A stretch of 64,000 nucleotides of DNA from Bacteroidota bacterium (GTDB lineage Bacteria > Bacteroidota > Bacteroidia > Flavobacteriales_D > Crocinitomicaceae). Below, piece by piece: positions 23,771-32,567 of this stretch; position 1 is the first letter of the stretch, and each line of letters opens with the position of its first letter. The stretch spans positions 1 through 64,000 of the forward strand of contig SBGX01000029.1 in assembly GCA_006226425.1 (NCBI GenBank), read 5' to 3'. A model generated the notes under the pieces. It was not told where the DNA came from. It saw nothing but the letters and a program-made list of their open reading frames with translations, and did not search any database. The translations under genes were made by a program, and so were the position numbers.

Positions 23771-24577
23771 ATGAAACCAGGAAGTAAAGGATGGAAAAAA
23801 TTTATGGCGAAGCTGTACGGGTTCGGTGCAGCAATTGTAATCGTTGGAGCCTTATTTAAGATTCAGCACTGGCCAGGAGCAGGACCGATGCTTATTGTTG
23901 GTCTTAGTACAGAGGCGGTCATCTTCATTTTCTCGGCATTTGAACCGATCCACGAAGATCCAAATTGGGAATTGGTGTATCCGGAATTAGGTTTGGGACA
24001 CAGTGAAGAATTAGATCACGATGCAATTAGTACTTCGCGTAATAAAGGAGAAGGAATAACAGATCAATTGGATAAAATGCTTGAAGAAGCTAAGATTGAT
24101 GGTGAATTACTTGAACGATTGGGTAGCGGAATGCGCGCATTAGGAGATAATGCAGCTCAATTGCAAGAAGTTACTACAGCAGCAGCAGCGACAGATTCTT
24201 ATGTAACAAGCTTGCAAGCGGCTTCTGATAAAGTATCTTCATTGAGTGATGCTTACGAGCGTGCTTCATTGTCAATTGCAGGAATGACTTCAGATGCTTC
24301 TGAAGGAGAGTCTTTCGGAGAGCAAATGCAAAAAGTTTCCAAGAATTTGGCTGCATTGAACAATGTATATGAATTGCAATTGAAAGGATCTTCAGCTCAC
24401 CTTGAAGCAACAGAAAGATTCCAGTCTCAGGTAACTACCATGATGGAGAACCTGGCAGATTCAGTAGAAGATACGAAAATGTACAAAGAAAACATGGCCA
24501 TGCTGTCTAAGAACTTGACAGATCTGAACAATGTTTATGGTAACATGCTTCGTGCGATGACGATTTCCAGAGATTAA
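23771..24577 (+). CDS. gldL: T9SS inner-membrane motor protein GldL (PorL)
   Basis: A 268-residue protein with two N-terminal membrane helices (LYGFGAAIVIVGALFKIQHW, about 15-34, and MLIVGLSTEAVIFIFSAF, about 40-57) and a long cytoplasmic helical region. GldL forms a pentamer around a GldM dimer and is the proton-driven motor powering the T9SS and gliding. Later residues are rich in Ala/Ser/Gln and Glu, with a coiled-coil tendency and two similar segments (KNLAALNNVYELQLKG, then KNLTDLNNVYGNMLRA). It precedes gldM by 60 bases. Confidence 0.95.
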   Translation: MKPGSKGWKKFMAKLYGFGAAIVIVGALFKIQHWPGAGPMLIVGLSTEAVIFIFSAFEPIHEDPNWELVYPELGLGHSEELDHDAISTSRNKGEGITDQLDKMLEEAKIDGELLERLGSGMRALGDNAAQLQEVTTAAAATDSYVTSLQAASDKVSSLSDAYERASLSIAGMTSDASEGESFGEQMQKVSKNLAALNNVYELQLKGSSAHLEATERFQSQVTTMMENLADSVEDTKMYKENMAMLSKNLTDLNNVYGNMLRAMTISRD

Positions 24578-24637
24578 TTCTGAATAGAAAGTTAGAATTA
24601 TAGGAAATTGAATATTAACCAGAAAAAATTGTAAGTC

Positions 24638-26389
24638 ATGGCAGGAGGAAAAGAAACCCCCAGACAGAAGATGATCGGTATGATGTACCTGGTACTGACC
24701 GCACTTCTGGCATTGAACGTATCGAAATCTATTCTGGACGCATTCGTAGCGATTGAGGAAAACACTCAGAAAGCGAATGTTGCCCAGTATGAGCGAGGAA
24801 AGGGCTTCATTGGAGAAGTTCGGTCCGAACTATCAAGTACCCCGAATAACGCTGAAAATAAGGCGAAGAGAGCTAAGTTGGAAGCGGTATTAAAGCAAAT
24901 GGATGAAGTAGATAAGATCACCGCAGTGATGATTCAGGAAATTGACAAGATTAAATTGGATATTCTTGAAAAAAGTGGTGAGGCAGTCAAAGAGTATAAG
25001 GAAAAAAGCGAGGAACATGTTCTTTGGAAGCCTTATAAGAAAGAAGAGTCTTGTTTACCAATTCGAATGAATCTGATGGCAGTTCAGGCAAAGGACCAGT
25101 ATGATGTGCCAATGCACGAAATCATCGGTGAAGATATCAAGAGTCCAAATGGATCAGGAAAGAAGCTATGGGCTGACTTCCTGAAGTACCGGGATGATAT
25201 GGTGAAAACACTTGGAACATATAAGTTTGGAGAGAAAACCTTCACATTTAAGCCAAGTGCACCAATTAATCAGTTTGAATCCAATGCAGATTTGGTTCAG
25301 AAAGTGAAAAAAATGGTTGAGTCAAACAAAACAGCAAACCTGAAAGAGGATCAGAATGTTTTGGCTGACATCTACATTAACCTGACAAAACCAGAGCGTT
25401 TGAAAGTACACGACCTGGAAGGAGTTCACTGGATTGGAGCTACATTTGACCACGCACCGTTGGTTGCTGCTGTTGCCTCATTGTCCTCTATGGAGCAGGA
25501 TGTCCTGTCAGCTAGAGCAATGGCTCTGGCCCACTTGAAAGGGAAGGTATCGACTGGTGAGTACTCGTTTAACAAGATCATGCCATTGGCTTATGGTCCA
25601 CTGATTGCTAACTCTGGTGAAGAGGTAGAGGTTCAAGTAATGATGGCCGCTTTTGACTCGGATAACCAACCTTCAGTAACTTACGGAGGAAATAAAGTTC
25701 CAGATGTAAAAGATGGTTATGGTACCGTGAAGGCGAAGGTAGCGGGATCTGGTGAAATGGTGATGTCTGGTACGGTAGCGATCAGAAACAAATCAGGTGT
25801 GGAGAAGAAAGAAAACTGGACACACACGATTAAGATCATGAAGCCAGAAGGAACTGTGTCTCTTCCTGAAATGAACATGATGTATCGTGGTTATGACAAC
25901 AAAGTGGAAGGTGTTGCTTCCGGGTATGACCAAACAGTATTGACAGGTAGTAACGTTTCTCTGACGAAATCAGGTAAAGGTTACATTGGAAAACCTGGAA
26001 AAGGAAAGACTTGTACAGTTACCATTTCAGGTAAAAATACAGTAACGAATAAAACGGTGAGTTTGGGTGTATTCACATTCCGTGTTTCTAACCTGCCACC
26101 AGCGAAAATTTACTTCGGTAATGCCAGTGATGGTTCTAAAGGAAGTAAGTTTGAAACGAAACTTTTCACAAAGTACCCACCAGAGATTCCGTTAAATGTG
26201 AGTTTCCAAACCTTGAGTTGGGAAATGAGCTTCATGGGTCGTTCTGTGAAAGGTGTTGGATCCAGATTGGATGCCAAGGCACAAGCACTGTTGAAGCAGG
26301 CGAAGCCAGGTTCTGACGTTTCTTTCATCGTCAAATACAAAGGACCTGACAACGTTCAGCGTACAGGAGTGTGTGTCGTGAAGCTTTAA
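24638..26389 (+). CDS. gldM: T9SS periplasmic shaft protein GldM (PorM)
   Basis: A 583-residue protein: one N-terminal membrane helix (MIGMMYLVLTALLALNVSKS, about 11-30) that enters the GldL ring, a helical D1 domain (about 35-220), and three beta domains (D2-D4) to the C-terminus. It carries motor torque across the periplasm to the GldK/GldN ring. It is somewhat longer than the roughly 515 residues I recall for model GldM proteins; the extra length seems to lie in D1 and the C-terminal domain, which carries a GVFTFRVSNLPPAKIYFGNA segment. It lies between gldL and gldN. Confidence 0.95.
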   Translation: MAGGKETPRQKMIGMMYLVLTALLALNVSKSILDAFVAIEENTQKANVAQYERGKGFIGEVRSELSSTPNNAENKAKRAKLEAVLKQMDEVDKITAVMIQEIDKIKLDILEKSGEAVKEYKEKSEEHVLWKPYKKEESCLPIRMNLMAVQAKDQYDVPMHEIIGEDIKSPNGSGKKLWADFLKYRDDMVKTLGTYKFGEKTFTFKPSAPINQFESNADLVQKVKKMVESNKTANLKEDQNVLADIYINLTKPERLKVHDLEGVHWIGATFDHAPLVAAVASLSSMEQDVLSARAMALAHLKGKVSTGEYSFNKIMPLAYGPLIANSGEEVEVQVMMAAFDSDNQPSVTYGGNKVPDVKDGYGTVKAKVAGSGEMVMSGTVAIRNKSGVEKKENWTHTIKIMKPEGTVSLPEMNMMYRGYDNKVEGVASGYDQTVLTGSNVSLTKSGKGYIGKPGKGKTCTVTISGKNTVTNKTVSLGVFTFRVSNLPPAKIYFGNASDGSKGSKFETKLFTKYPPEIPLNVSFQTLSWEMSFMGRSVKGVGSRLDAKAQALLKQAKPGSDVSFIVKYKGPDNVQRTGVCVVKL

Positions 26390-26413
26390 GCTGTAGAAAA
26401 AAAGAACAACAAT

Positions 26414-27415
26414 ATGAAAAATGTAATTGTTAGTGCGGTTTTGATGGTTGCCAGTTCGATGAGCTTCGCTCAGGAAGTGAACGGTGGACCGATCAATGTT
26501 CCTTCGGAGAACATCATTGACGGTGTTTACATCAAGGAGCATATTCCAACAAAGCGACTGATTCCTTATGAGTATGTAAGGGAAGCAGATGTGATTTGGA
26601 GTAAGCGGGTGTGGAGAACAATTGACATGCGAGAAAAGATCAACCATCCGATTTATCTTCCTTTGGATGATTTCTCTGGAGCTGGTTCTTGGGTGCGTCA
26701 TGCAGAAAGATGGTCGCTTTGGACGGTTATCAGAACACATGTATTGAATGGTGACCTTCGGATTTTTGACCCGGAGAACCCGTATGCATTAGGGACCTTT
26801 GATGGTGATCAGTTTAAATACCCAGTTGTACCAGAACCAGGAAAGAACTATTACACGGACTCGTTGTTCCGGGATCAGTCTTTCCGATTATTGGGTAGAT
26901 TGGGACCTCAGAGTACTATTCCTTTAACAGATATCAATGGAGATGATTCCATGAGATTGATGCCTGATGGAGTAACGATGGAGATTGTTTATCCTCCGCG
27001 TGATACCTTCTGGTATAAGTCTAAGGACATCGTTCAGTATCGATTGAAAGAGGATTGGTTCTTTGATAAGGAACGTTCTCAGTTGGATGTTAGAATCCTT
27101 GGAATTTGTCCGGTAGTTTACAAGCAGGATGATTCAGGAAACATCAGTGGACTGTTGGAACTGTTCTGGTTGTACTTCCCGCACTGTCGATTTGTGTTTA
27201 ACAATTACTTTGTTTACAATACAGACAATGATGCGCAATGGATGAGTTTTGATGACTTGTTCTGGAAAAGGCGATTCAGTAGTACGATCTATAAACAGAG
27301 TAATGTTTTTGATCGGAAGATTGAGTCGTACAGGACGGGAGTCGATGCACTCATGGAATCGCAAAAAATTACAGAAGAGATCAGAAACATCGAACATGAT
27401 GTCTGGCACTTCTAA
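26414..27415 (+). CDS. gldN: T9SS ring protein GldN (PorN)
   Basis: A 333-residue periplasmic protein with a signal peptide (MKNVIVSAVLMVASSMSFAQ) and the family motifs VREADVIWSKRVWRTIDMRE (about 55-74), PLDDFSGAG and YRLKEDWFFDKERSQLDVRI (its first 20 residues, about 215-234). GldN binds GldK to form the outer-membrane-linked ring of the T9SS. It is the last gene of the porP-gldKLMN operon, 24 bases after gldM, and a strong terminator follows at 27435-27468. Confidence 0.95.
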   Translation: MKNVIVSAVLMVASSMSFAQEVNGGPINVPSENIIDGVYIKEHIPTKRLIPYEYVREADVIWSKRVWRTIDMREKINHPIYLPLDDFSGAGSWVRHAERWSLWTVIRTHVLNGDLRIFDPENPYALGTFDGDQFKYPVVPEPGKNYYTDSLFRDQSFRLLGRLGPQSTIPLTDINGDDSMRLMPDGVTMEIVYPPRDTFWYKSKDIVQYRLKEDWFFDKERSQLDVRILGICPVVYKQDDSGNISGLLELFWLYFPHCRFVFNNYFVYNTDNDAQWMSFDDLFWKRRFSSTIYKQSNVFDRKIESYRTGVDALMESQKITEEIRNIEHDVWHF

Positions 27416-27434
27416 AAAGGTTTCATAATAGAGA

Positions 27435-27468
27435 ACCGCTCGTCAGCTATGACGGGCGGTTTTTTTTT
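27435..27468 (+). terminator. Terminator of the T9SS operon
   Basis: An 11-bp stem ACCGCTCGTCA/TGACGGGCGGT (one T-G pair) with a four-base loop GCTA followed by eight Ts, 20 bases after the gldN stop. Confidence 0.92.
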
Positions 27469-27490
27469 GCATGATCTCAAATTTTAATCC

Positions 27491-27498
27491 TTACTTTG
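27491..27498 (+). promoter_or_regulatory. -7-like box before the ABC-F gene
   Basis: TTACTTTG, one mismatch from TAnnTTTG, ends four bases before the ATG at 27503, directly behind the gldN terminator. It suggests a leaderless transcript. Confidence 0.35.
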
Positions 27499-27502
27499 TA
27501 CT

Positions 27503-29467
27503 ATGATCAACTTGGAGCAGGTTGCTGTTTTTTTTCCGCAGGGATACCTTTTTAAGGATATTAGTGCCCAGATTGTGAAAGGAGACAAGATCGGTCTGGC
27601 AGGAAAAAACGGCGCCGGGAAGTCAACCTTATTGAAATTGATAGCTGGTCGGGAGCAAGCTTCGGAAGGAAAAGTTCACAAGCAAAAGGGAATTCAGGTC
27701 GGTTTCCTAACACAGGATATTGTACTGGATAGTTCCCAGAGAGTCTTCAACTACCTTTTTCATTCGAATGAACAATTGAATCATCAGCGGACAAGAATTG
27801 ATGAGATCAACGAAGAATTGGTTTCGCGGACGGATTATGAATCGGAAGCCTATCTGGCACTGTTGGATGAGCTGAATGAGGTGAATGATCAGTTTGCTTT
27901 GAATGAAGGATTTCTATGGGAAGAGAAGATCAGTGAAACGCTGAAGGGATTGGGCTTTGAGGCCGCTGAACTTGATCGTCCGCTAAACGAATTCTCCGGA
28001 GGTTGGAAGATGAGAGCGGAATTGGCTCGTATTCTGGTCAACAATCCGGATGTGATCTTATTGGATGAGCCAACCAATCACCTGGACATTGTTTCCATTG
28101 CCTGGTTGGAGAGTTATCTGCAAAAGTTTTCCGGCGCGGTCATCGTCATTTCCCACGATCGTTTATTTTTAGACAACGTAACCCGAAGAACACTGGAGAT
28201 CAGTCAGGGAAAGCTCAATGATTATCCCTATTCGTACTCGAAGTACAAGATCAAGCGGGAAGAAGAACAGGAGCGTCTTGTATCGGCCAAGAAACAGCAA
28301 GACAAAGAAGTGAAACATACCCAGGAGTTGATTGACAAATTCCGGGCGAAGAAGAATAAGGCAGCATTTGCGCAAAGTCTGATCAAAAAGTTGGAAAGGA
28401 CTGAGTTCATCGAGTTGGAAGGTGATCAAACTTCCTCCATGCGGATCCGTTTTCCACTGAGTGTGCAACCCGGGAAATGGGTGCTTGAGTTGGAAGATGT
28501 TGGTAAAAGCTTTGGAGATAAAAAACTATTTGGCGGAATTAATATCACCGTTGGAAGGGGTGAGAAGATTGCTTTGCTGGGACCGAACGGAGTAGGTAAG
28601 TCCACTTTTTTGAAGCGAATTATGGGGACCTTGGAAGGGGATGGAGAGGTTCATTACGGGCATAATGTTGGGATCAGTTATTTTGCACAGGATCAGGCGG
28701 AGAGTTTGGACCGGGAAAGAACAGTACTGGAAACAGTGGATGAAATAGCGGTTGGAGAGATTCGGAAAGATCTCAGAAAAGTGCTGGGGGCATTCCTGTT
28801 TTCCGGAGAGGATGTGGACAAGAAAGTAAGTGTGCTTTCCGGAGGAGAGCGAACGCGTCTGGCCTTATGCCAGTTGTTGTTGAGTCCAAGTAATTTCCTG
28901 ATTCTTGATGAACCCACGAACCACTTGGACATCCAGAGCAAAGAAGTATTGAAACAGGCACTAAAGCACTATGAAGGGACATTTATTATCGTTTCTCACG
29001 ACCGGGAGTTTTTGGAGGGCCTGACCAATCGGATTTGGGATATTCAGAATCAGGGATTGAAAATCTACCATGATGGTGTTCAGGATTATCTGAAACACAA
29101 ATTATCCTCAGTGAGCCCACAGAAATCTAGCAGCTCTGGAAAGAAAGCGGCTGTGGAGCAAGAAGCTCAAAAAGGAAAGCAAAAAACTTCGGAGCCGGTC
29201 TTAAGCTATGAGGAGCAAAAGCAGTTGAAACGTGAGAAAAATCAATTGCAAAATCGGGTCCAGAAATTGGAGAAAAAGATTGATGAGCTGGAGACACAAC
29301 TCTCCGATTTGGAAAAGCGATTATCTGGTTTAACCTACACGGAAGAGGAAGGCGAATCGGAGAACGCAAAGCTACTTAACGAGTACGAGGCTAAAAAGGC
29401 AAGTTTGGATCAGGTGATGAAGGAATGGGAGGAACAATCGGTTCTTCTGGATGAAATGAATGAATAA
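27503..29467 (+). CDS. ABC-F family ATPase
   Basis: A 654-residue protein with two ABC ATPase domains and no membrane segments, the ABC-F class that binds ribosomes (translation factor or antibiotic protection). Domain 1 has Walker A GKNGAGKST (about 35), the signature LNEFSGGWKMR and Walker B VILLDEPTNHLD. A charged linker (about 245-300) contains the P-site-tRNA-contacting region. Domain 2 has GPNGVGKST, VLSGGERTRLAL and FLILDEPTNHLD. A C-terminal Lys/Glu-rich coiled coil (about 540-654) resembles Uup-type members. Which subfamily it belongs to cannot be settled here. Confidence 0.93.
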   Translation: MINLEQVAVFFPQGYLFKDISAQIVKGDKIGLAGKNGAGKSTLLKLIAGREQASEGKVHKQKGIQVGFLTQDIVLDSSQRVFNYLFHSNEQLNHQRTRIDEINEELVSRTDYESEAYLALLDELNEVNDQFALNEGFLWEEKISETLKGLGFEAAELDRPLNEFSGGWKMRAELARILVNNPDVILLDEPTNHLDIVSIAWLESYLQKFSGAVIVISHDRLFLDNVTRRTLEISQGKLNDYPYSYSKYKIKREEEQERLVSAKKQQDKEVKHTQELIDKFRAKKNKAAFAQSLIKKLERTEFIELEGDQTSSMRIRFPLSVQPGKWVLELEDVGKSFGDKKLFGGINITVGRGEKIALLGPNGVGKSTFLKRIMGTLEGDGEVHYGHNVGISYFAQDQAESLDRERTVLETVDEIAVGEIRKDLRKVLGAFLFSGEDVDKKVSVLSGGERTRLALCQLLLSPSNFLILDEPTNHLDIQSKEVLKQALKHYEGTFIIVSHDREFLEGLTNRIWDIQNQGLKIYHDGVQDYLKHKLSSVSPQKSSSSGKKAAVEQEAQKGKQKTSEPVLSYEEQKQLKREKNQLQNRVQKLEKKIDELETQLSDLEKRLSGLTYTEEEGESENAKLLNEYEAKKASLDQVMKEWEEQSVLLDEMNE

Positions 29468-30282
29468 TGAAAGATTATAGAGAACTCTCTTCAGGAATAC
29501 TGCACAAGATGCTTGTTGAACAGGGGGAACCTATTCAATATTACCTGAACCTGGAAGACAAAGTGGAAATGAATCCATTGATCGGAAAGGAAATCTATTT
29601 ACGTTGGGAAGGAATCATTGAGTGTATTTCCTGTCAGAAGGTCACCAAAAAGTCATTTGGCCAGGGATTTTGTTATAAGTGCTTTACAAGTGCTCCAGAG
29701 TCGGCTGAATGTATTGTGCGCCCAGAGCTTTGCCGGGCTCATCTCGGGGAGGGAAGAGACCCCGAATGGGAAGAAAGAAATCACAATCAACCTCACGTCG
29801 TTTATCTGGCTGTGAGCAGTGCCGTCAAAGTTGGGGTGACCCGGGCAACGCAAATTCCGACCAGATGGATCGATCAGGGAGCATCGGCGGCAATCAAACT
29901 GGCCGAGGTACCGAATCGTTATGAGGCAGGGGTGCTGGAAGTCGAGTTGAAACAGCATTTTACAGATAAGACGCATTGGCAAAAAATGCTCCGGAATGAA
30001 GTCGATGAATCAGTGGATCTGGAGGAGGAGAAATGGTCTTTGGAGGAAGTCTTACCGGGAGATATGCTCGAATATTTTTCGGAAGATGATGAGATTTTTG
30101 AATTTCATTATCCCGTATTGGATTATCCTGATAAAGTCCGAAGTCTTAATTTTGAAAAGACCGATTTGATCGAAGGCCGTTTACTTGGAATCAAGGGGCA
30201 GTATTTGTTGTTTGAGGGGGGAGCGGTGATTAATTTGCGCAAATTTACCGGCTACCGGGTAAGTATTGGTGTCCTTGATTGA
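29467..30282 (+). CDS. DUF2797 family protein with a zinc-ribbon-like Cys4 motif
   Basis: A 271-residue protein of unknown function. Its start codon overlaps the ABC-F stop by one base (TAATG), so expression is coupled. It has CISCQKVTKKSFGQGFCYKC (two CxxC pairs, about residues 57-76) that could bind zinc, followed by a HVVYLAVSSAVKVGVTRAT segment (about 115) that resembles the start of a GIY-YIG-type fold, with QIPTRWIDQGA. The coupling suggests, without proving, a joint role with the ABC-F ATPase. Belongs to DUF2797 by overall pattern. Confidence 0.75.
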   Translation: MKDYRELSSGILHKMLVEQGEPIQYYLNLEDKVEMNPLIGKEIYLRWEGIIECISCQKVTKKSFGQGFCYKCFTSAPESAECIVRPELCRAHLGEGRDPEWEERNHNQPHVVYLAVSSAVKVGVTRATQIPTRWIDQGASAAIKLAEVPNRYEAGVLEVELKQHFTDKTHWQKMLRNEVDESVDLEEEKWSLEEVLPGDMLEYFSEDDEIFEFHYPVLDYPDKVRSLNFEKTDLIEGRLLGIKGQYLLFEGGAVINLRKFTGYRVSIGVLD

Positions 30283-30313
30283 ACCGAATTAAGAGAGCAA
30301 TGTACGGAGAGGT

Positions 30314-30898
30314 ATGAAACAGTTACTTCTTCTGATACTCTTTATAAGCACTTTTTCATTTGGGCAGGAAGTGTTGATTTACGGCAGACAAATTGATTTC
30401 CCCTGTGTTGATTCGGTTCTACATGTCCGTAACTCAGAAAGCATTCCACGGAATTTGAATGATTATGACTTGCTGATGATCTTTTCGACGGCAAATAGTC
30501 GGCTGAAGGAAGGAGAGGAGGTAGCCATTCAGCATTACCTGGAGCAAGGGGGAAGGTTGTATCTCGGTGCAGATAACTGGCCGTTGGTAGAAGAATGTAA
30601 TCAGTTGATGAATCGCTTTTACAGACAGGAGTGTTACGGAAATTTTGACGAAGATAAATTGGAAGAACAGGTACTCACCGAGAATAGCTTGAAGCGCCTG
30701 GATAGTCGTACCACAGTTTCGTTTCCGATGCACCAGGATTTGAGAGTCGAGGCATGGTCCAATGACAATCCGATGGTGCTTTCTGGAAAAATAGGTCAGG
30801 GTAAAATTGTACTGGACGGAGGATATTCCCGCTTTTATGATGCCTGTGACAACAAAGAGGTTTTATTGGATATAATCAATCTTTTACTCTCAGAATAG
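30314..30898 (+). CDS. Exported protein with an amidotransferase/ThuA-like fold (function unknown)
   Basis: A 194-residue protein with a signal peptide (MKQLLLLILFISTFSFG, cut before QEVL). The mature part resembles the class I glutamine-amidotransferase-like fold seen in DUF4350 and ThuA proteins: YDLLMIFSTANSRLKEGEEV, then HYLEQGGRLYLGADNW and the late strand GKIGQGKIVLDGGYSRF. I see no catalytic cysteine in the expected elbow, so a carbohydrate- or ligand-binding role is as likely as enzymatic. Located 31 bases after the DUF2797 gene, probably co-transcribed. Confidence 0.6.
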   Translation: MKQLLLLILFISTFSFGQEVLIYGRQIDFPCVDSVLHVRNSESIPRNLNDYDLLMIFSTANSRLKEGEEVAIQHYLEQGGRLYLGADNWPLVEECNQLMNRFYRQECYGNFDEDKLEEQVLTENSLKRLDSRTTVSFPMHQDLRVEAWSNDNPMVLSGKIGQGKIVLDGGYSRFYDACDNKEVLLDIINLLLSE

Positions 30899-30946
30899 GA
30901 AAAGGTGTCTTCAGAGCAAAAAAATCGCTTAGAGAGGCTTATTTAA

Positions 30947-31771
30947 TCAAATAAAAGACTTTTCCTTAAGGAAAGCTTCCATCTGTTGCTGTAGTTGACG
31001 TGCTGCGTCTCCCGCTTTTTCTGCAAAATCAGCTCCAGCGGATGCATAAATGATGCCCCGGGAGGAATTCACAAGCATGCCGCAATCTTTATTAAAAGCC
31101 TGTTCCGCTACTTCCTGAAGATCTCCACCTTGTGCACCGACGCCAGGGATGAGTAGAAAATGTTCCGGAACGAGGTCACGGATATGTCCCAAATCTTTTG
31201 GTCGGGTGGCACCGGTGACAAACATTAGGTTATCTGCAGTACCCCACTCCATACACTTATCCAGAACCTTCTCGAAGAGCGGTTTTTGTTCCTTTTCCAA
31301 TTGAGAAAACTGAAAATCGTTAGCTCCCTTGTTGGAGGTCAGGGCGAGGATAATAGCCCACTTTCCTTCAAACTCCAAAAATGGACGGACACTGTCTTCT
31401 CCCATGTATGGCGCTACAGTAACGCTATCAAAATGTAGCTGCTCGAAAAAAGTTTTTGCGTAGTACCTGGAAGTATTGCCAATGTCTCCCCGCTTACCGT
31501 CTGCTATCGTAAAATGACTTTTCGGAATGTAGTCAATTGTTTTTTGCAGGGCTTTCCAGCCATCGATTCCATAGCACTCATAAAAAGCGATGTTTGGTTT
31601 GTACGCAACACAATAATCCTTCGTCGCATCAATGATCTGTCGATTAAACTCGAAGATCGGGTCATTAGAGTTTAACAAGTGCGGTGGCAGCTTGTCGAGA
31701 TCCGGGTCCAGGCCAACACAGAGAAAGCTTCTTTTTTCCTTAATGGAATTAACGAGTTCAGATCTGTTCAT
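30947..31771 (-). CDS. pyrF: Orotidine 5'-phosphate decarboxylase (type 2)
   Basis: PyrF makes UMP from OMP, the last step of pyrimidine synthesis. The 274-residue product is the longer type 2 form: FLCVGLDPDLDKLPPHL near the N-terminus, catalytic FTIADGKRGDIGNTSRYYAK (Lys/Asp network, about 87-106), TVAPYMGEDSVRP, and the phosphate-binding end IPGVGAQGGDLQE. Its ATG overlaps the last base of the DUF4249 stop, so it is translated with the TonB receptor unit upstream, an unusual partner for a pyrimidine gene. Confidence 0.95.
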   Translation of the reverse strand: MNRSELVNSIKEKRSFLCVGLDPDLDKLPPHLLNSNDPIFEFNRQIIDATKDYCVAYKPNIAFYECYGIDGWKALQKTIDYIPKSHFTIADGKRGDIGNTSRYYAKTFFEQLHFDSVTVAPYMGEDSVRPFLEFEGKWAIILALTSNKGANDFQFSQLEKEQKPLFEKVLDKCMEWGTADNLMFVTGATRPKDLGHIRDLVPEHFLLIPGVGAQGGDLQEVAEQAFNKDCGMLVNSSRGIIYASAGADFAEKAGDAARQLQQQMEAFLKEKSFI

Positions 31772-32565
31772 TAGGGAACGATTATGGTCTTATGTTGAAT
31801 AGTTTGGGCGGAAAAATAACCTAGTGCATCCAGGCCGAAGTTGGATTCAGGATTCGCCGGAGTAGCTCCCCCGGTTCCACCAGTATTAGCCTCTAGCGTA
31901 AAAAAGTATTTGTGGACCGCTCCATCGATACAAAGCAAATTTAATCCCAGTGTGTCACCCGACTCATACTCTCCACCAAATACTGGTTCAAGTACCTGTA
32001 CTCCATCGGCAAACTGATCATCCTGGAGATAGATTCCAGGCACATTATCTCCGTTTTTGAACAGGTCAAAGCGATAATAGTTATTGATTCCTGCCGGGTC
32101 TGTTCGTACGGCGATGGGGAAATACACCGGGTCGGGCCCGAAAGCAAAATTTTCCATGATAATGGTATCCAGGGGAACTTGCTGGGGCATTCGGCTACTT
32201 GCCTGATAGGTTTTTCCGTCAACGGTGACCTTCAGGGTATAGGTTCTGTTTTCCACGCCCGGAAAATTTGATGTCTGATAAATTCCCGGAGCTGTCATGG
32301 TCAGTGCTTCACTATTTCCCTGGTCATCTTCAATGGATACCTGGGCGTTACTAACTGCCGGATAAGAGGTGTTTTCATCAAAATTTAATGTCCAGCGTAC
32401 CATGATCGTATTCACGAGTGAATCCTTGTTGATGGCTCCTTCAATGACAATTTTTGGATTTTCTTCATTGAGGTCAAGGTCAATTACCTTTTCACAGGAA
32501 GTGATAAATGTTCCTAGTACAATAAGGACCAGGAACAAGCTGTTTTTAGCAAATTGATCTGACAT
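31771..32565 (-). CDS. DUF4249 outer-membrane lipoprotein
   Basis: A 264-residue lipoprotein (signal FLVLIVLGTFITSC, then EKVIDLDLNE) of the DUF4249 family, which in Bacteroidota is found beside TonB-dependent receptors and is thought to act as a surface partner of the receptor. It has a mainly beta content (NPKIVIEGAINKDSLVNTIM, then ENRTYTLKVTVDGKTYQAS). It begins two bases after the receptor's stop and its own stop overlaps pyrF. The ligand is unknown. Confidence 0.85.
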   Translation of the reverse strand: MSDQFAKNSLFLVLIVLGTFITSCEKVIDLDLNEENPKIVIEGAINKDSLVNTIMVRWTLNFDENTSYPAVSNAQVSIEDDQGNSEALTMTAPGIYQTSNFPGVENRTYTLKVTVDGKTYQASSRMPQQVPLDTIIMENFAFGPDPVYFPIAVRTDPAGINNYYRFDLFKNGDNVPGIYLQDDQFADGVQVLEPVFGGEYESGDTLGLNLLCIDGAVHKYFFTLEANTGGTGGATPANPESNFGLDALGYFSAQTIQHKTIIVP

Positions 32566-32567
32566 GA

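Noticed and set aside
26192-26740. 182-codon minus-strand ORF across the gldM/gldN junction
   Set aside because: Antisense over two T9SS genes; composition is a shadow of their coding strand and no promoter or domain is visible.
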